Below are positions 1 through 11,993 of a stretch of DNA of 64,000 nt, piece after piece. Both the position numbers and the translations under genes were made by a program. The stretch covers positions 1 to 64,000 of the forward strand of contig JALJCO010001388.1 of assembly GCA_023101725.1 (NCBI GenBank), written 5' to 3'. How positions within the stretch are numbered: the stretch's first letter is position 1; the number at the start of each line of letters is the position of its first letter. The notes below the pieces were generated by a model. It saw nothing but the letters and a program-made list of their open reading frames with translations, had not been told where the DNA came from and did no database searches. Source of the DNA: Atherinomorus stipes. Lineage: Eukaryota; Chordata; Actinopteri; Atheriniformes; Atherinidae.

Positions 1-252
1 GCGCAATGACGCGGAGTGAACAAGCAAATTGGCGGAGACTGAACCCAGCCGTTAAAAGCGTTCAGCTGAGACGAGCAGGAGCCAATATTACCTCCACAGA
101 AACAATATTACCTCCACAGAAACAACCGTCTCTGCCCCCCAAAAGTCGTCGGACAAGGAAAGAGACAAAACAGGGATTATATTTCCAAGGCGGAGAGCAC
201 TGCGACAGAACAGGACTTCAGTTTGACTCAGAGCTGCTCTTCTCCTGAACAG
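1..252 (+). other. Candidate 5' exon of small plus-strand gene
   Basis: This exon-like stretch ends in a canonical donor (AACAG followed by GTAGGT) at 252/253. It pairs with three acceptor/donor-bounded exons at 968, 1273 and 1572. In the frame that joins to exon 2 there is a stop about 30 nt before the donor, so the exon would be 5' untranslated sequence in that reading. Another frame is open from 6 to 248 (80 codons, rich in Arg, Lys and Pro), but it does not join the downstream exons. The true 5' end may lie left of the window. Confidence 0.4.
83..122. repeat. 20-bp tandem duplication
   Basis: CAATATTACCTCCACAGAAA occurs twice head to tail with period 20, inside the candidate first exon. 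It is a local duplication of no obvious function. Confidence 0.9.
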
Positions 253-789
253 GTAGGTAACAACATGATGTCAGATGTTTGTTTTTTGTTCGTGTTGCAG
301 TAATGTTAGGCACATGTTGCAATGTTTATTCAGTACAGTGTAGCGTTACAGTCCTGGCGTGGGTAACTGTCGGAGTTTGAACCGCAGCCGGTCACTCTTT
401 ACTGTTGTAATGTGAGTAGCAGGCAGTCCAGCTAATGCTAGCATGCTAGTAGATCGTGAGGTTTCAACCTGGATCCGCCAGCACCTCTAGCAGAGTCAGC
501 TGCGACCAGCTACTAGATACTCGGCTATTCAGGCCTTTTTCGCCTTTTTGTTCCGGTGTTTTTAAAATAAAAAGGTGAAATTTGATTTTGATAGCAACTT
601 CAAGTGCTCAGATCTGATTACTCTAAATATTACACTGGGTTTACTGGGAGACTGAACGGAGGAAAGTGCTGACTGGAAGCTGCACCAGTTCTTCATAAAA
701 CTGTCTTGATGTGAAGGACAAAAGATTTTGTCATTTCATAAGTTCCCAGCATCTAACTTCATGAAGCTTGTTGCCAGCAAACCTGCTCC

Positions 790-945
790 ATCACTGATCA
801 TACAGTATATATGATATGCTCATATTATACATGATCATATATAATCTTACCTAGATCATATTATATATGGTCTATGTAAGATATTATATATGATCGTGTG
901 TAATATGATTTATGATCATGTTTTATTATAAATGACAAACATATC
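790..945. repeat. AT-rich degenerate palindromic stretch
   Basis: Many overlapping ATGATCATAT / ATATTATATATG-like words lie in intron 1 of the candidate gene. This is low-complexity AT sequence able to form hairpins; no gene is visible in it. Confidence 0.6.
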
Positions 946-1007
946 TAAATGTGTGCATCCCTTACAGATCACCTGACCTGGAGGTGAGCAGAGCCACATT
1001 CTCATAC

Positions 1008-1641
1008 ATGCCAGCAGCGCTGCAGTTCTTCACCTCTGGTTTGAGGCCAGACTTCTTGCTGCTTTGGATCATAACTTTCATCTCCAGAGACCATCACCGA
1101 TCAAAAGATGTAGAGAAAGATGTGAGTGGTGTTTTCTCACTATGGCATTTATAGTTCATTGTATAATTTTTTATTTTGTATACTAAAGAACAGAAACATT
1201 GCAGCCATAATGTTGTTTAGAACTAACTGAACCTCAAATGTATTTTTGAAATAACAGTTGTTTTTTGCCCAGATACAAGAGGCTCTACAAAGCACATGCC
1301 AGGCAGTGATGTATGCACTAAACTCCCCAAACTTCTGGATCTATCTGGGAACTGCAGACCAAGACTGTGGAGAAGAGACCGGCTTCAGGTGAGAGGAGTC
1401 GTTTAGAAGAACACAGCACCTTGACCCCAGAAGACCTGGCCCACTTCCACCCATTCCACCACAGCTGAACTGGCAAAGCAGCATCTCAGAAGAGGTGATT
1501 ATAATTCTGAAGTTAGCTGCAGATCCATTTATTTTAATGCCTCTGACTAATTTCATTGTCTCACTGCACAGATGCTGTTTGAAGACAGAAACTGCTGCCT
1601 GGACCTTCATCACCTGTCACATGAAAATGTCACAAAAATAA
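1008..1641 (+). CDS. Unrecognised spliced small protein (99 aa)
   Basis: Three exons join in phase: 968-1121, 1273-1388 and 1572-1641. Acceptors are TTACAG, GCCCAG and GCACAG; donors are GTGAGT and GTGAGA. The first ATG in the open frame is at 1008. The frame runs 38 codons in exon 2 and 38 codons plus two bases in exon 3, then 23 more to TAA at 1639-1641, giving 99 residues. The stop overlaps an AATAAA signal at 1637-1642, so the 3' UTR would be very short. The middle exon reads IQEALQSTCQAVMYALNSPN and is fairly hydrophobic; I see no signal peptide or known domain. It is convergent with the minus-strand gene at 2379-3297. Open joining of three independently bounded exons argues for a real transcript, but it could be a long non-coding RNA or a decayed gene end. 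Confidence 0.4.
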
Positions 1642-1745
1642 AAATGATGTAAAATCACTGTATTGTAGTTTTACTTATCACTTACCTCTAATTCAAATTT
1701 TAAAATTCTTGGAGCAAATAATTCATCACAGAGATGACAAAACTA

Positions 1746-1956
1746 CACTACTCACAAAAAGTTAAGAAAATTTGGCTTTTTGTATGATGTCAGAATTAAT
1801 CTAAAATCCACTACAACCTTTCCAGGTGAACTGAATTGAACTTTCTCTAAACTTTTCAATGCACATGTACATTGTTCAATGGTGAAATATTTATTCTGCA
1901 TCATTCTGTTCTCAAAAAAACAAAAATTGAATATCCCTACTTTTTTGTGAGTAGTG
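1746..1956. mobile_element. Tc1/mariner-type MITE, TA target site
   Basis: Inverted termini CACTACTCACAAAAAGTTAA (left) and CTACTTTTTTGTGAGTAGTG (right) are flanked by TA at 1744-1745 and 1957-1958. It is 211 bp with no coding capacity. A TA duplication and this terminus type fit a Tc1/mariner miniature element. It sits between the two convergent candidate genes. Confidence 0.75.
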
Positions 1957-2177
1957 TAAATGCTGAAAATCAGATTATAAAGATTTTTCTCAAACTCCTG
2001 TTGGCTTTGTAAGTTTCCAAAAAAAAAAATCAGTGTAATTGTTCCCACTATACTATATAGTTTAGCTCTTTACTGTGCTCTGCATGGAAACCTTTTGTCT
2101 AACAACAGCTTATAAAAGTAAGAAGGTTTTTATAATTTCACTTGAATGAAAATGATCCACACAATCATGTTCATCTA

Positions 2178-2183
2178 TTTATT
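2178..2183 (-). terminator. Minus-strand AATAAA polyadenylation signal
   Basis: TTTATT on the plus strand reads AATAAA on the minus strand, about 200 nt past the stop of the candidate minus-strand gene. The position suits its 3' end. Confidence 0.45.
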
Positions 2184-2378
2184 TACAAAAAAGAACACTT
2201 GAATGTGAAGCGTTTACATATTTAAAATGTCAGTTGTGCAAGACTGAGCCTGAATTTCCTCATGACCAGATGATGCCGGCATGAGTTGCAGCATCAGAGC
2301 AGGAAAGGGACAAAGATGCTGGTTTGCTGCTCCTGACCACAGCACGTCCTGCACGTCTGTGGGCATTTCCCTGCAGTT

Positions 2379-3297
2379 TCACGGTGCTCCTTGAACCCCT
2401 GCAGATGCTGGAGCACGATGACGACCCTGCACCATCACAGCATCAAAAACCAGTCCAGGCTGTCCCTCAGAGTCCCTGACCCAAACTCTCCTCTCATCCA
2501 GGGACAACTGCTGAAGCTGCCTCTGCAAAATATGTATAAAAATATTCTATAAATCATGTTTTAGCCACAACACGTTGACATTTGTATAATTTAATCCAGA
2601 CCGTTACAAAGAAGACATCCTACATTGAGGCACGGTTCATACCTCTGTTTCCTGGCAGCACGCAGGACATCCAGACTCTGCTGCTCCAGCTTCCCTCCAC
2701 CCTCGGTCCAGGCTAAACCTCCAGACTTTCCCTCTTCCACTCGCGATGCCAGCCTCAGCAGACAGGACGCTGGTGCCTGGCTTAGTAATCAGATAAGAAT
2801 AAGATGTCATCTAGCGCCAGATGAACGTGGTTTTGATAAAAACAAAACCAGTTCTCGGCTGAGTCCACATAACTGCAGAACCCACGTAGCTCACGTCTTT
2901 GCTCGTGTTTACAGAGTAGCGTTAGCAAACGCTGTGAGTGATTATTAGTTATGAATAGACTAAAATCAGACACTGAGTGGGTGTACAGACGTAACCCTCA
3001 TTTTTAATCGGATAGTTGCACTATCCACAACATTACTTTTCAAATAATTTGGGTTTTACTTCCATAAAAAATGGAGTTATATACAGTTATAAAAGTTACA
3101 TACAGTCGTTATATTGTACATTTGTTACTGTGTACTGCTTGCCAACACTATTAGCATCGTTTGATGCTAATTATGAGGCGAAATCAATGGCGTGATAATT
3201 ACTTACGGACTAAACTATAACCTATAACTTGCCAAAATAAAATAACATCGCTTTCAGCATTATAAAGTTAGCAGTTACTCACTTCGTCACTTGTCAT
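2379..3297 (-). CDS. Unrecognised spliced small protein (96 aa)
   Basis: Reading right to left, three exons join in phase: 3297-3283 (MTSDE, then donor GTGAGT), 2776-2643 (44 codons plus two bases, then GTATGA) and 2520-2379 (stop TGA). The joined protein has 96 residues: MTSDE, then APASCLLRLASRVEEG...LDVLRAARKQR, then QLQQLSLDERRVWVRDSEGQ... It is charged, with no signal peptide or membrane segment. Acceptors are AGCCAG and TGCAGAG (the second AG is used). A GC-box-like GGGGCGGGCG lies about 95 nt upstream and AATAAA lies downstream. Odd point: in the last exon a second frame is open for 43 codons and reads like coding sequence too, with Cys-rich CPQTCRTCCGQEQQTS, so a frameshift or other C-terminus is possible. 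I do not recognise the family. Confidence 0.5.
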
Positions 3298-3480
3298 CTT
3301 CCAAAACATCCGGCGTTTTTTTTGTGATAATGTTCCTGTTTCGGCAGACATTCCTTTGCTGATTAGGGGAGAGTGAGGGTGAGGGAGGAGGGGGCGGGCG
3401 TAAGAGACTGTCAATCATGGCACACTTTGTTTTGGTCTCGGCACAGTGCTCACCAGCCCACCTAGCGGTGAAAAAAATCG
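3298..3480 (-). promoter_or_regulatory. Likely promoter of the minus-strand small gene
   Basis: This is a locally G-rich segment on the plus strand with GGGGCGGGCG at 3391-3400, immediately upstream of the candidate ATG at 3297 read on the minus strand. No TATA box is clear. It is assigned by position and GC box only. Confidence 0.35.
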
Positions 3481-4511
3481 CTTTTAGCTCCTTTAAGGAC
3501 TACGGTTGGCCATCTGCGGTTTAAGACAAAGCAAACCCCAAGAACCAGTTGGACGACTAGCATGAACTGGCTAACTTGCAAGAACTGTTCTGCTGCTCTC
3601 TTTCTTCTCCTTGTTTCAAGTGTGCATGGATGCGTGCTTTTCTCTGAGCACCCTCCATCTGTTGTTGCCACTGTATAACTTCCTCCTGTGATGTGTCAGC
3701 TCTGTCCGCCTCTGCCCATTGTGACCTCTTCCCTGTCACACACAGCATAGTGATTCTTTTCAAATGGCACGGTCCTGTCAAGAAGAGGATGCACATGTAC
3801 AATGGAGGACAAAAGAGAAGATGAAGGAAAGGTGAAGTGAAGTAAAGTGAAGTGAAGATTTGTTATTTGAGCTGATGACACCTCTACAGCAATTGCAAGT
3901 GTTCATCTGGAGAAAGAATTGATTTTTGTATTCATTCATTAAGAGCGATTAGTTTTTAGCAGTTTTACTGATAGTGCAGAGAAAGAAAACATTGGTAATG
4001 ACAATCAATACTGTCAATGTGAATGTCAGATTCATTAGTGTGTGTGCATGTACAATATTTCTAAAGGCAGTGCATGGGTTGTATGCTAAAACATATAGAT
4101 AAAGTGTGCATATGGGTAAGATGTGTGGTATCAAAGTGTTTTGAGTGTCCAATAAGAATAGAAAATGTGCGACAAAAATCTATCAATGCAGCCCATCTAT
4201 CATTTAGTGTTTGTCAATTTACATGAGTTTTGCTCATATGGAAGCTTAATTTTGGCACAAAGATTAATGTAGAAAAAGCGTATGTTACTATTTCTGGCAG
4301 CCTATCAGAATGTAAGAGCAGCTCTTTCTGCAGAAAATAATAATATGAAAAATCTGAATCATTGTAGAGCAACAGGTATCCACTGGGACACAGAGGACAA
4401 GTATCATATTGTATACGACAGAGTTTTGAGCAAAGTTTTAACCTAAGTGATGCAATAGGGTTTAGAAAACTGTATGTATCAGTTATGTGGCACAGTGTAA
4501 AAGGATTAAAG
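3481..4511. other. Intergenic, no gene seen
   Basis: Short reading frames only. A small imperfect GTGAA-type repeat lies near 3831-3857. I see nothing else supportable. Confidence 0.6.
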
Positions 4512-4628
4512 CAGGGGTGTCCGAAGTTGGTCTTTGAAGGCAGCTGTCCTGCAGGGTCTGGATGTTCCCTGCTGCAATGCACCTGAATCAGATTCATGGG
4601 TCAACATGTTTAGTCCCCCCCCCCCCCC
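4512..4628. mobile_element. hAT-like MITE fragment with C homopolymer
   Basis: It starts CAGGGGTGTCC and continues with GTCCTGCAGG and CACCTGAATCAGATT blocks shared with copies at 15587, 23065, 32235, 33119 and 35244. It ends in a 13-base C run at 4616-4628. Only one half is present. Confidence 0.55.
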
Positions 4629-6399
4629 AGGATAAAAGTGTCATTGCTGAAATCTCATGGTGTCAAAAACTCTGTCAGATAACTAGAATAATGGGATGTA
4701 ATACGTCTCCAGTGATAAATAGTACCATGGTTAATGTGAAAATGAGGCCCTATGTCAAAAATTCTGCACTATCCCCTTTAAGTTATTTTATAGAATCTTG
4801 TGAAGAGCTCTAACATGCTCTAACATTTCCACAAAAAATAAAACAAACAACAAAAAACCCCACAACTGATTTGTAATCACTGAACAAAGGAAAGCATTGA
4901 CTGCAAGTTTGATTCAGTCATCACAGAGACTTGTTCTGGTGGTCCTCAAGCACACGCAAGAAGACAGATTTTTCAAAAGTTCATTTTCATTTGGAAAAAT
5001 TACATTTTGATGCTCTGCAATTTAAACCTTTGAAGGCCTCAGCTACAAGGCAAAAAAAAAGAGAAGAAAATCATTATATCCATTTCTACACTGCATACTA
5101 TCAAATCTAGGGGGTGGAAGTTCACACTGTCAAACACAACAAAGAAAATGGTGCACAGCTCATCATAGATAATCAACAGGAAGGTAACCAGTTGTCATTA
5201 TTGCTTAAATAGAAATTTAACACAATAGTGGTAAAATGTTAACAGATGTTGCAGCTCTGCAGTGTCTGCAGTTGGAACACCTAAAAATCTCTTCCTCCCT
5301 CTAATGGTTGCTACTAGAAGCTTGCAGTCCCTCTCTCGTGTTAGCAGTGAACACATACACTGTGTGTGTAAGTGAAGGTTTTGACACATATATAATGGCA
5401 AATGGAGGGATAATCGCTTGAAGGGGAAGAGAGGTAATGTCCAGAGGGAGAGTCAAGGAAAATACTGTGAAATGGATGTGCTCAGGAGGTGACCTCTCTA
5501 TCCCTCTCACTCCATCTCTCTCAGACAAAGTGCTTCCATCTAAACTGTGCAATCTCTTTGCGTCTCTGGCTCTACATCATTGTCCCTGAAAACCGCTCAC
5601 CCTGTGCGATTCTTTCCTCTGCCAGTCCTTTGTCTCACAGTCTTTCTGTTAAACAACTGTAACACAGCATTTCAACATTTCATACTTGTTTTGATGTTTT
5701 AAGAGTGAAATGCCCTCAACAGCTAAGAGACACTTATGAGATTAGTCACAAAGGGCATGACAGGTGCAAACTGCCGTCCAGGTATCTGATCTCTCATGTC
5801 AGTCCTCATAATCTTACACAGGTGAGAGGAATCACTTACAATGTAAAGGTCAAAGAAGTGGTGTAGGAGAAGGGTGAAGAGAAATAAAGTCATCCCTCCA
5901 GAGCTTTTTACATTACTAGCATTCTTTTTGCTCCAAATGCTCCAGAAAGCTTGTTTTGCACTAATAAACACTCAAGCAATATTCTCCAATAAGCCACAAG
6001 AATTCATTATCACACTGGTTTTATTTTTACACTGGAGAACTGTGCCCTACTGACCATTCATAAAACTCAGACAACAATGTTGTATTCAAACTATTTAAGT
6101 AATTAACAGTTAATGTTTCAAAAAGCTACAGACAACTTTCATTTACCTTGTTCCTAAGCTGTTCGTTGTTACCTTAACAAGCACTGTTGTGTCAAACATG
6201 CCGGTAGCTGTTTATGCTGAAATATGAGTCACGTTTCTGCTTGTTGAACAACCGCTACTTATATTTGTTGTTTAAGTTACAAGTCGTGAAGGTTGTATTG
6301 CACTAACTGATGTTGCTGCACTCGTTATAATTTCCACCATCAGAGAGCAGCGCTTCAATGCCGCTGTGGAAAAAACTGCAGCCATCAGCCACTATCGGA
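4629..6399. other. Intergenic, no gene seen
   Basis: AT-rich sequence with only chance reading frames up to about 80 codons. No splice-bounded exon chain was noticed. Confidence 0.6.
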
Positions 6400-6472
6400 G
6401 CCAAGTTCAGCCGATGCCGATAGTTTGTAAAACGTCCAATCGGCGCCGATTAATCGGTCGACCTCTAGCAGC
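6400..6472. mobile_element. ATCGG-rich hAT-like fragment
   Basis: Repeated CCGAT/ATCGG words end in ATCGGTCGACCTCTA, a terminus-like block. It is the end of a dispersed non-autonomous element; the other end was not found. Confidence 0.5.
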
Positions 6473-9400
6473 AACCTAAACTTATCTTTTATGTTTTACC
6501 AAGGATTCAATCTGCCAGTTTGTGAAAGCAAGGCGATACATTTGCATGAGAATAAATCATCATCTCACCAAACACACACTGATGATAGGTATCATGTTAA
6601 CAGCACGGTAGAACAAACTATCAAAAAAACTATCATAAAGTTCAGGTAACTTTTCATTGTATGGGAATTGATGAGTATCAATGGTTCCACCACTGATGCC
6701 AGACATGTTAAACTACCACATTAGCTGTTTGTCTTCTTTCCTTCTCTTTCTCTCCCTCAGGTGTCACATTTCGTAGCAATCTTGACATCTGCCTCACAGT
6801 ATTTTATCACAAACACACATAGGCATGAGTGCAATGCAGACAGTCAGATGCTGCCATAACCACCTTTTCGTTTGATGATAAACAACTTTAATATCTGTGA
6901 TGGATGTATATACCTTTGCTGTCAAAAGTATCTTTCTGCTCCCTGAAGATCTGTAAGATAACAATACATCTACCAACGAAAAAAAAAAAAACTATGCATG
7001 GAAAGCTAACTCGCTGACTGTTCTCATCTACATAAACTCTCCACTTTTCCATAAACTACCCATTTTTGTACCCTTTTTTGCACTCTTTCCCTCTCTTGCT
7101 GACCAGGGAACATTGCCATTTTCTCTGATTGAGTTGAAAATGTGGTGCACATAAAGTGACAAAATATGCTCAACATGGGCTGCTTATTGGATGTTCCGAA
7201 TGAAATACCCATCCAGGCATGTTAAACATATTTTACAGAAAATATTAGTCACATTTGTAACTGTACATAGTTTTGTAACTGAACTGGAAATGTAAACTGG
7301 CTCCTTTGTGTCCCTTTAGGACTGGAAAATTGAATTCTGAGTTCATATTTAAAGCTGTCAGTAGTCACACGATAGAGGTGGTGAGTGTCTGTCTAATCGT
7401 CAGGTTAAATGACATGTTGGAACTCAAATAGTCTAAAACTTTTACAATCCAATACAAAGCATGTTAAGGCTTAAGCCCTAGGCCCTGGGTGTACATACAA
7501 GGACATTACATTTTTTCTTCCCTCCACCATATGCTTCAGTCCACATAACTTAGACCTGTTGTCCTTTAAAGGGGACACTTTTAGCTTCCACCTTGTGGAT
7601 GCATTTATCGGGATGTACTAATCTGTCAAGGCACAAGAGGGAGCTCATATCAGTAAAGAGCTTCAAGTGTACTCTTCAAAACAAAATAAATCTAAGAAAT
7701 AACAATGAGGTTTGTGCTAGAATGTATTAATTTGCAAAAATAATGTCTATAATTCTATGTGGTATGCATATTTTAAAGATATACTCAGCAAATAATTTCC
7801 AAGACAAAGTTAAATGTCATGTACTCATATGAAGACATTGGGACAAACTTCATAATATATTACCACACATGCAGGGTAAAAAATAAGTACACTTAGTGAA
7901 ATACTGTATTTAGGACAGACTGTAGTTTTTTTCATTAATTTCGAAGTTTCTAAATAATGTTAGATGTTTGTTATGTTTAGTAAATCTATGGATCACAAAG
8001 ACCCTCAAAAAGCTGCCTTATGGCAAATTCATGAAACCGCTTCGAAGAGGTACATCAGCATCATCAGAGGTGATGGAAAGGTGGCTTAGAAAGGTGATTT
8101 GACAACAAACCAATGTTGATGCTGTCATCTGTTCATGCTGAATAATCTGTAGACATCTGCAGCAGTGGTCCAACAGACACAGACAGTATTAAAGTACAGA
8201 CAGTATTAAAGTATTATGTGACCATGTTGTATACGTACATGCTAGTACATGCTAGTGGGCAGTGTTGACTTAGTCAATGGGGTGATGAGTTACTATTGAA
8301 TGAACATCCAAACTAAGTTGACAATTCAAATTATGATGCTCTCCTTGGACCGTACTTATCTGGTAACTGCTTCTTGTGTCGCCAAAACAACATTGGAAGT
8401 TTTACACCAAGGACCATCGTACATTTTCTTGAATTCTGTGTAATGGTGTCTTAGGTCATTTTGGTTCGATGTAACGGTAATGATGTTGGAGAGGAAATGG
8501 ACCATAAAAACAAATTAAATAATAACAACAACAATTAAAAAGATGTTTCATGTCACAGTACAGAATGCACAATATTTGCAAAATACCTTCCTAAGGTACT
8601 AAAAACAAAGCAATTAATTCTGCTTCAGCTGTGAAATCCTTAGTGGAGTGTCAGATGCAAAATCCAATTATAGTTGCAAAAATGGACAAATAAAAGGGTA
8701 ATGCATCCTAATATCAAAATTATGGGGGAAAAGTACCTACTTTTGTTCTCCTTTTCATGCCTAAGCATAAAAGAATGCTTATGTTTTATCATCAAAGTGT
8801 CTAAAGAAGGTTTTGTGCCGAAATGAATAAGTTCATTTTCATTTGTGGTCTGAGTCAAATACAGCAAGTCAGTCAAATGTGAGAATGTTTGTTATTCATC
8901 ATTTTGATATTGAGATGGAAACCTGTATATTTGTCATTGTTGCAACTTTCCTGAGCTTCTCAACCTGATGAATTTAATATGGTATGATGTAAAGGGCTAT
9001 GCAGGAAAGTCTTGTGTGCAGGGTGAAATGTAATATTTTCCTGTACTGCAATCCAAACTTAACTGTTCTGTTACATTTTACACATTTTAGTCTTTTTGTT
9101 AAAGTAAACAGGAATTTCATCCATTGCCTCACTCAGATGCTTGAGTAATTTTATCTATTAACATTGACCCAGTGTCCACTTATGAGGACACGTTTTTTAC
9201 TTGGAAACTACTTATTGTACTAAAACACAATTCATTTGTATACAGTAGTTATTATGCCCATACTCTTCAAATATCATGAAAATAATAAAAATGCACAAAA
9301 AAAAATAAAGCTTGGGTCTCAGGAGGTTAAGCAAAATTTCACATTCATAACATGTTTTCCATCTAGCTGCAGGGCATCAACCAACTGAAATATCAGTCTT

Positions 9401-11993
9401 CTCTAATCGCATTCTCTGTTCATAGAGCATTCACAGTCGGCATCCAGTGAGAGGCTTTAGCCTTTGACTGTTTTACATTCACTGACTGGTAGGTAAAGAG
9501 CTTTTTGACTGAATAAATGAATGGGTGACCGTCTGGCTGCACGAATATATTAATGTATGATTTACAGGATGAGATGATCCCTGTTAGTGAATGAGTCAGC
9601 GATTTAGTATTAACCGATGGTTAATTGTGAGTTTGGTAATCAGTATCCTCTAGTGACACCTGAGCCTGGTTCTCCCAGATTATAAATTTAGGCTCTGCTG
9701 CACATTCTCCACAGGCACCACCTCTGGTGAAAGGAGGCAGTGGTTTCTTTTTTCTTTTCTTTTTTTTCCTTTGTTCTTTGCTTCTGTTAAGCACTCTACC
9801 ACACCCACACAGCGCTTGAATTCTGCATGTAACTCCTACGGTCACACACACATTCACATTTCATGCTTTGCAATCCATTGCTCTGCTTACTTTTGAGTTA
9901 AAGCTGTCAGTTAAATACATTATTTAGTTTAAACATCAAAAAATGCTTTGACATTAATTTTGGTGTTAAGAAGAAAGGATAATTGCATAGCTGCGGTATA
10001 TCTACAAAAGATGTAAAAATGCATTCAGCATTTAAAAAGTGACATTTAAGAAAACCAAACACAGGCTGAAGTAATTTTTAGTATAAAAAATGAGATACAG
10101 TATAATGCATTCAATTGTCATGTTAGATTCAATAAGATATAATGAGATATCTGAACAATACAACAATAATGAAGGGCAGGATTGGTGGCAGTGCTTTCAA
10201 CCCTCCATTGGTGTAACTGCAAACCTAAAACAGCTTTCATTACATGAGACTGATAGAATTAAGGGTTCATGCATGTTCCTAAAAAGTTATATAACAAGGA
10301 CATAAATATAAAAAAGAAAGCAAGATAACTAATGATGATTATTTAAGCAAAAGTCTAGAGTTTTGAGAGTGGAGAACATGAGTTTTTTAACCTATTTGAA
10401 GACATGCTGCAGAACTTTTGCAATTTTCTACATGATGTGCCCCCTATCAACGGCTAATACTGCATCCATCTTGCACTACATGTACTGTGAGCTCTTAAGA
10501 CAGTAAGAGTCTCATCTTGACTTTTGTCTTATCTCCCATAGTGCCTCTCTCTTTCTTTCCCATCTTCCTATGTCAGCCACACTGTCACATGCTTAAAACA
10601 GCCAGTGTCTTTTTATTTGTTTTGTTTGCTAGCATGTGAGGCGGTGTGTAACTTGGCTGCAACGTCACACAGTGTCCCGGATGAAACAGTTGTACAGTGG
10701 CTTTTTTTCTCAGCCTTGGGATGCTGCCAAGCAGTGACGGCTCAAGAAATCATAATAGACGTCACTGTGCCATTAATTGAGTCCGAAATGCAGGTTGAAG
10801 ATTGGAAAGTTATGTAATGTGTCTAAAGGGGGTCAAAGTCAACGCACTCAATATTCAATACATTCTGAAAATTTGATGTAGCCCTGTGGTATACCAAAGC
10901 TAAAAGCTGCTTCTCCATGTTAAGTTTGCACTCTGTAAACAGCTGATGACTGGAGACACTGATAGGGTTTATATGGTAAAAGACAGCCATATAGGCAATT
11001 TGGTCCAAGGCCACTGGAGGATGTGACAAGCTGCAGCACTTAGGAAATTACAACCTGTCACAGATTTAATCTCAGTATTTACAGAAGCATTTTTGTTTAA
11101 TGACTTGTGGGAGAATCGTGAGAAAATATTTAACTAGCCCACTGGAGCACACACAAAAGGAGGAAGTTGAATTCAATCTAATCCAATTAGATTGAAGTTT
11201 AATTGATCCAAGACATATGAGCCACAATTTATGTTCTATACATTTAGTTCATTTAATCATATACTGCAAACTCAAAGAATTTGCAGACCAAAATGCAAGC
11301 TAAAGATCTAACCATACAGTCTGCACATTTTTTTGCAAGTACTGTAGCCTACTTTATATTATTTGTAAACCAGACTTTTTGACTGTTTTATGTCTAATAC
11401 TGGGCCAAAAACTGCATAATTTCAGCATTGACACTTGATTTACAAACAAGTGTTTTGTAAATCAAACTGTGTCTGTGTTTTTACCATATCAGATGGACAA
11501 ATGTAAAGTTGTATACATCTCCACTCCTACATGAAACTACTAGGTAAAAGCTTACACTGTATGTTTTGTGATATATTAAACTTGGTCAGCTTTAGCTGGT
11601 TGCTAAAAGTCTTTTATTTGCTTTCTCTCTACTTATTCATAGTACTTTGATATATACTAAACTAAATTTTACTATCTAATGCTTGCTTTGTATAATGTTA
11701 TTTCAAAATAAGCTTGAATTAAAAAAAAATACACAAGTGGAAATGCAGATTCAGCGTTTCCATATTATGCATGTTTCAGTCATGTGTAATGGTTTAATTC
11801 CTACTTGTGCGAACAAAGATTATAAGACATATTTTGTGCACACATAAAATCTGAATCTTTGTTCACAAAACTTTTACAATCTTTTTTATCAAAAATGAAA
11901 AACCACAGAATATTAAGAACCATTGTGCCAGTGCATCGTTTCACTGTATTGTAAAATACAGAACAATAAATAATAATAATAATAGTAATAATA
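6473..11993. other. Long intergenic stretch, no gene seen
   Basis: About 5.5 kb of AT-rich DNA with only short, unsupported frames. An imperfect (AAT)n run lies at about 11965-11995 and a TTTTCTTT-rich tract near 9747-9772. I could not support any gene or full element here. Confidence 0.55.

Noticed and set aside
2625..2948. A 107-codon plus-strand frame as a gene
   Set aside because: It is antisense to exon 2 and an intron of the better-supported minus-strand spliced gene.
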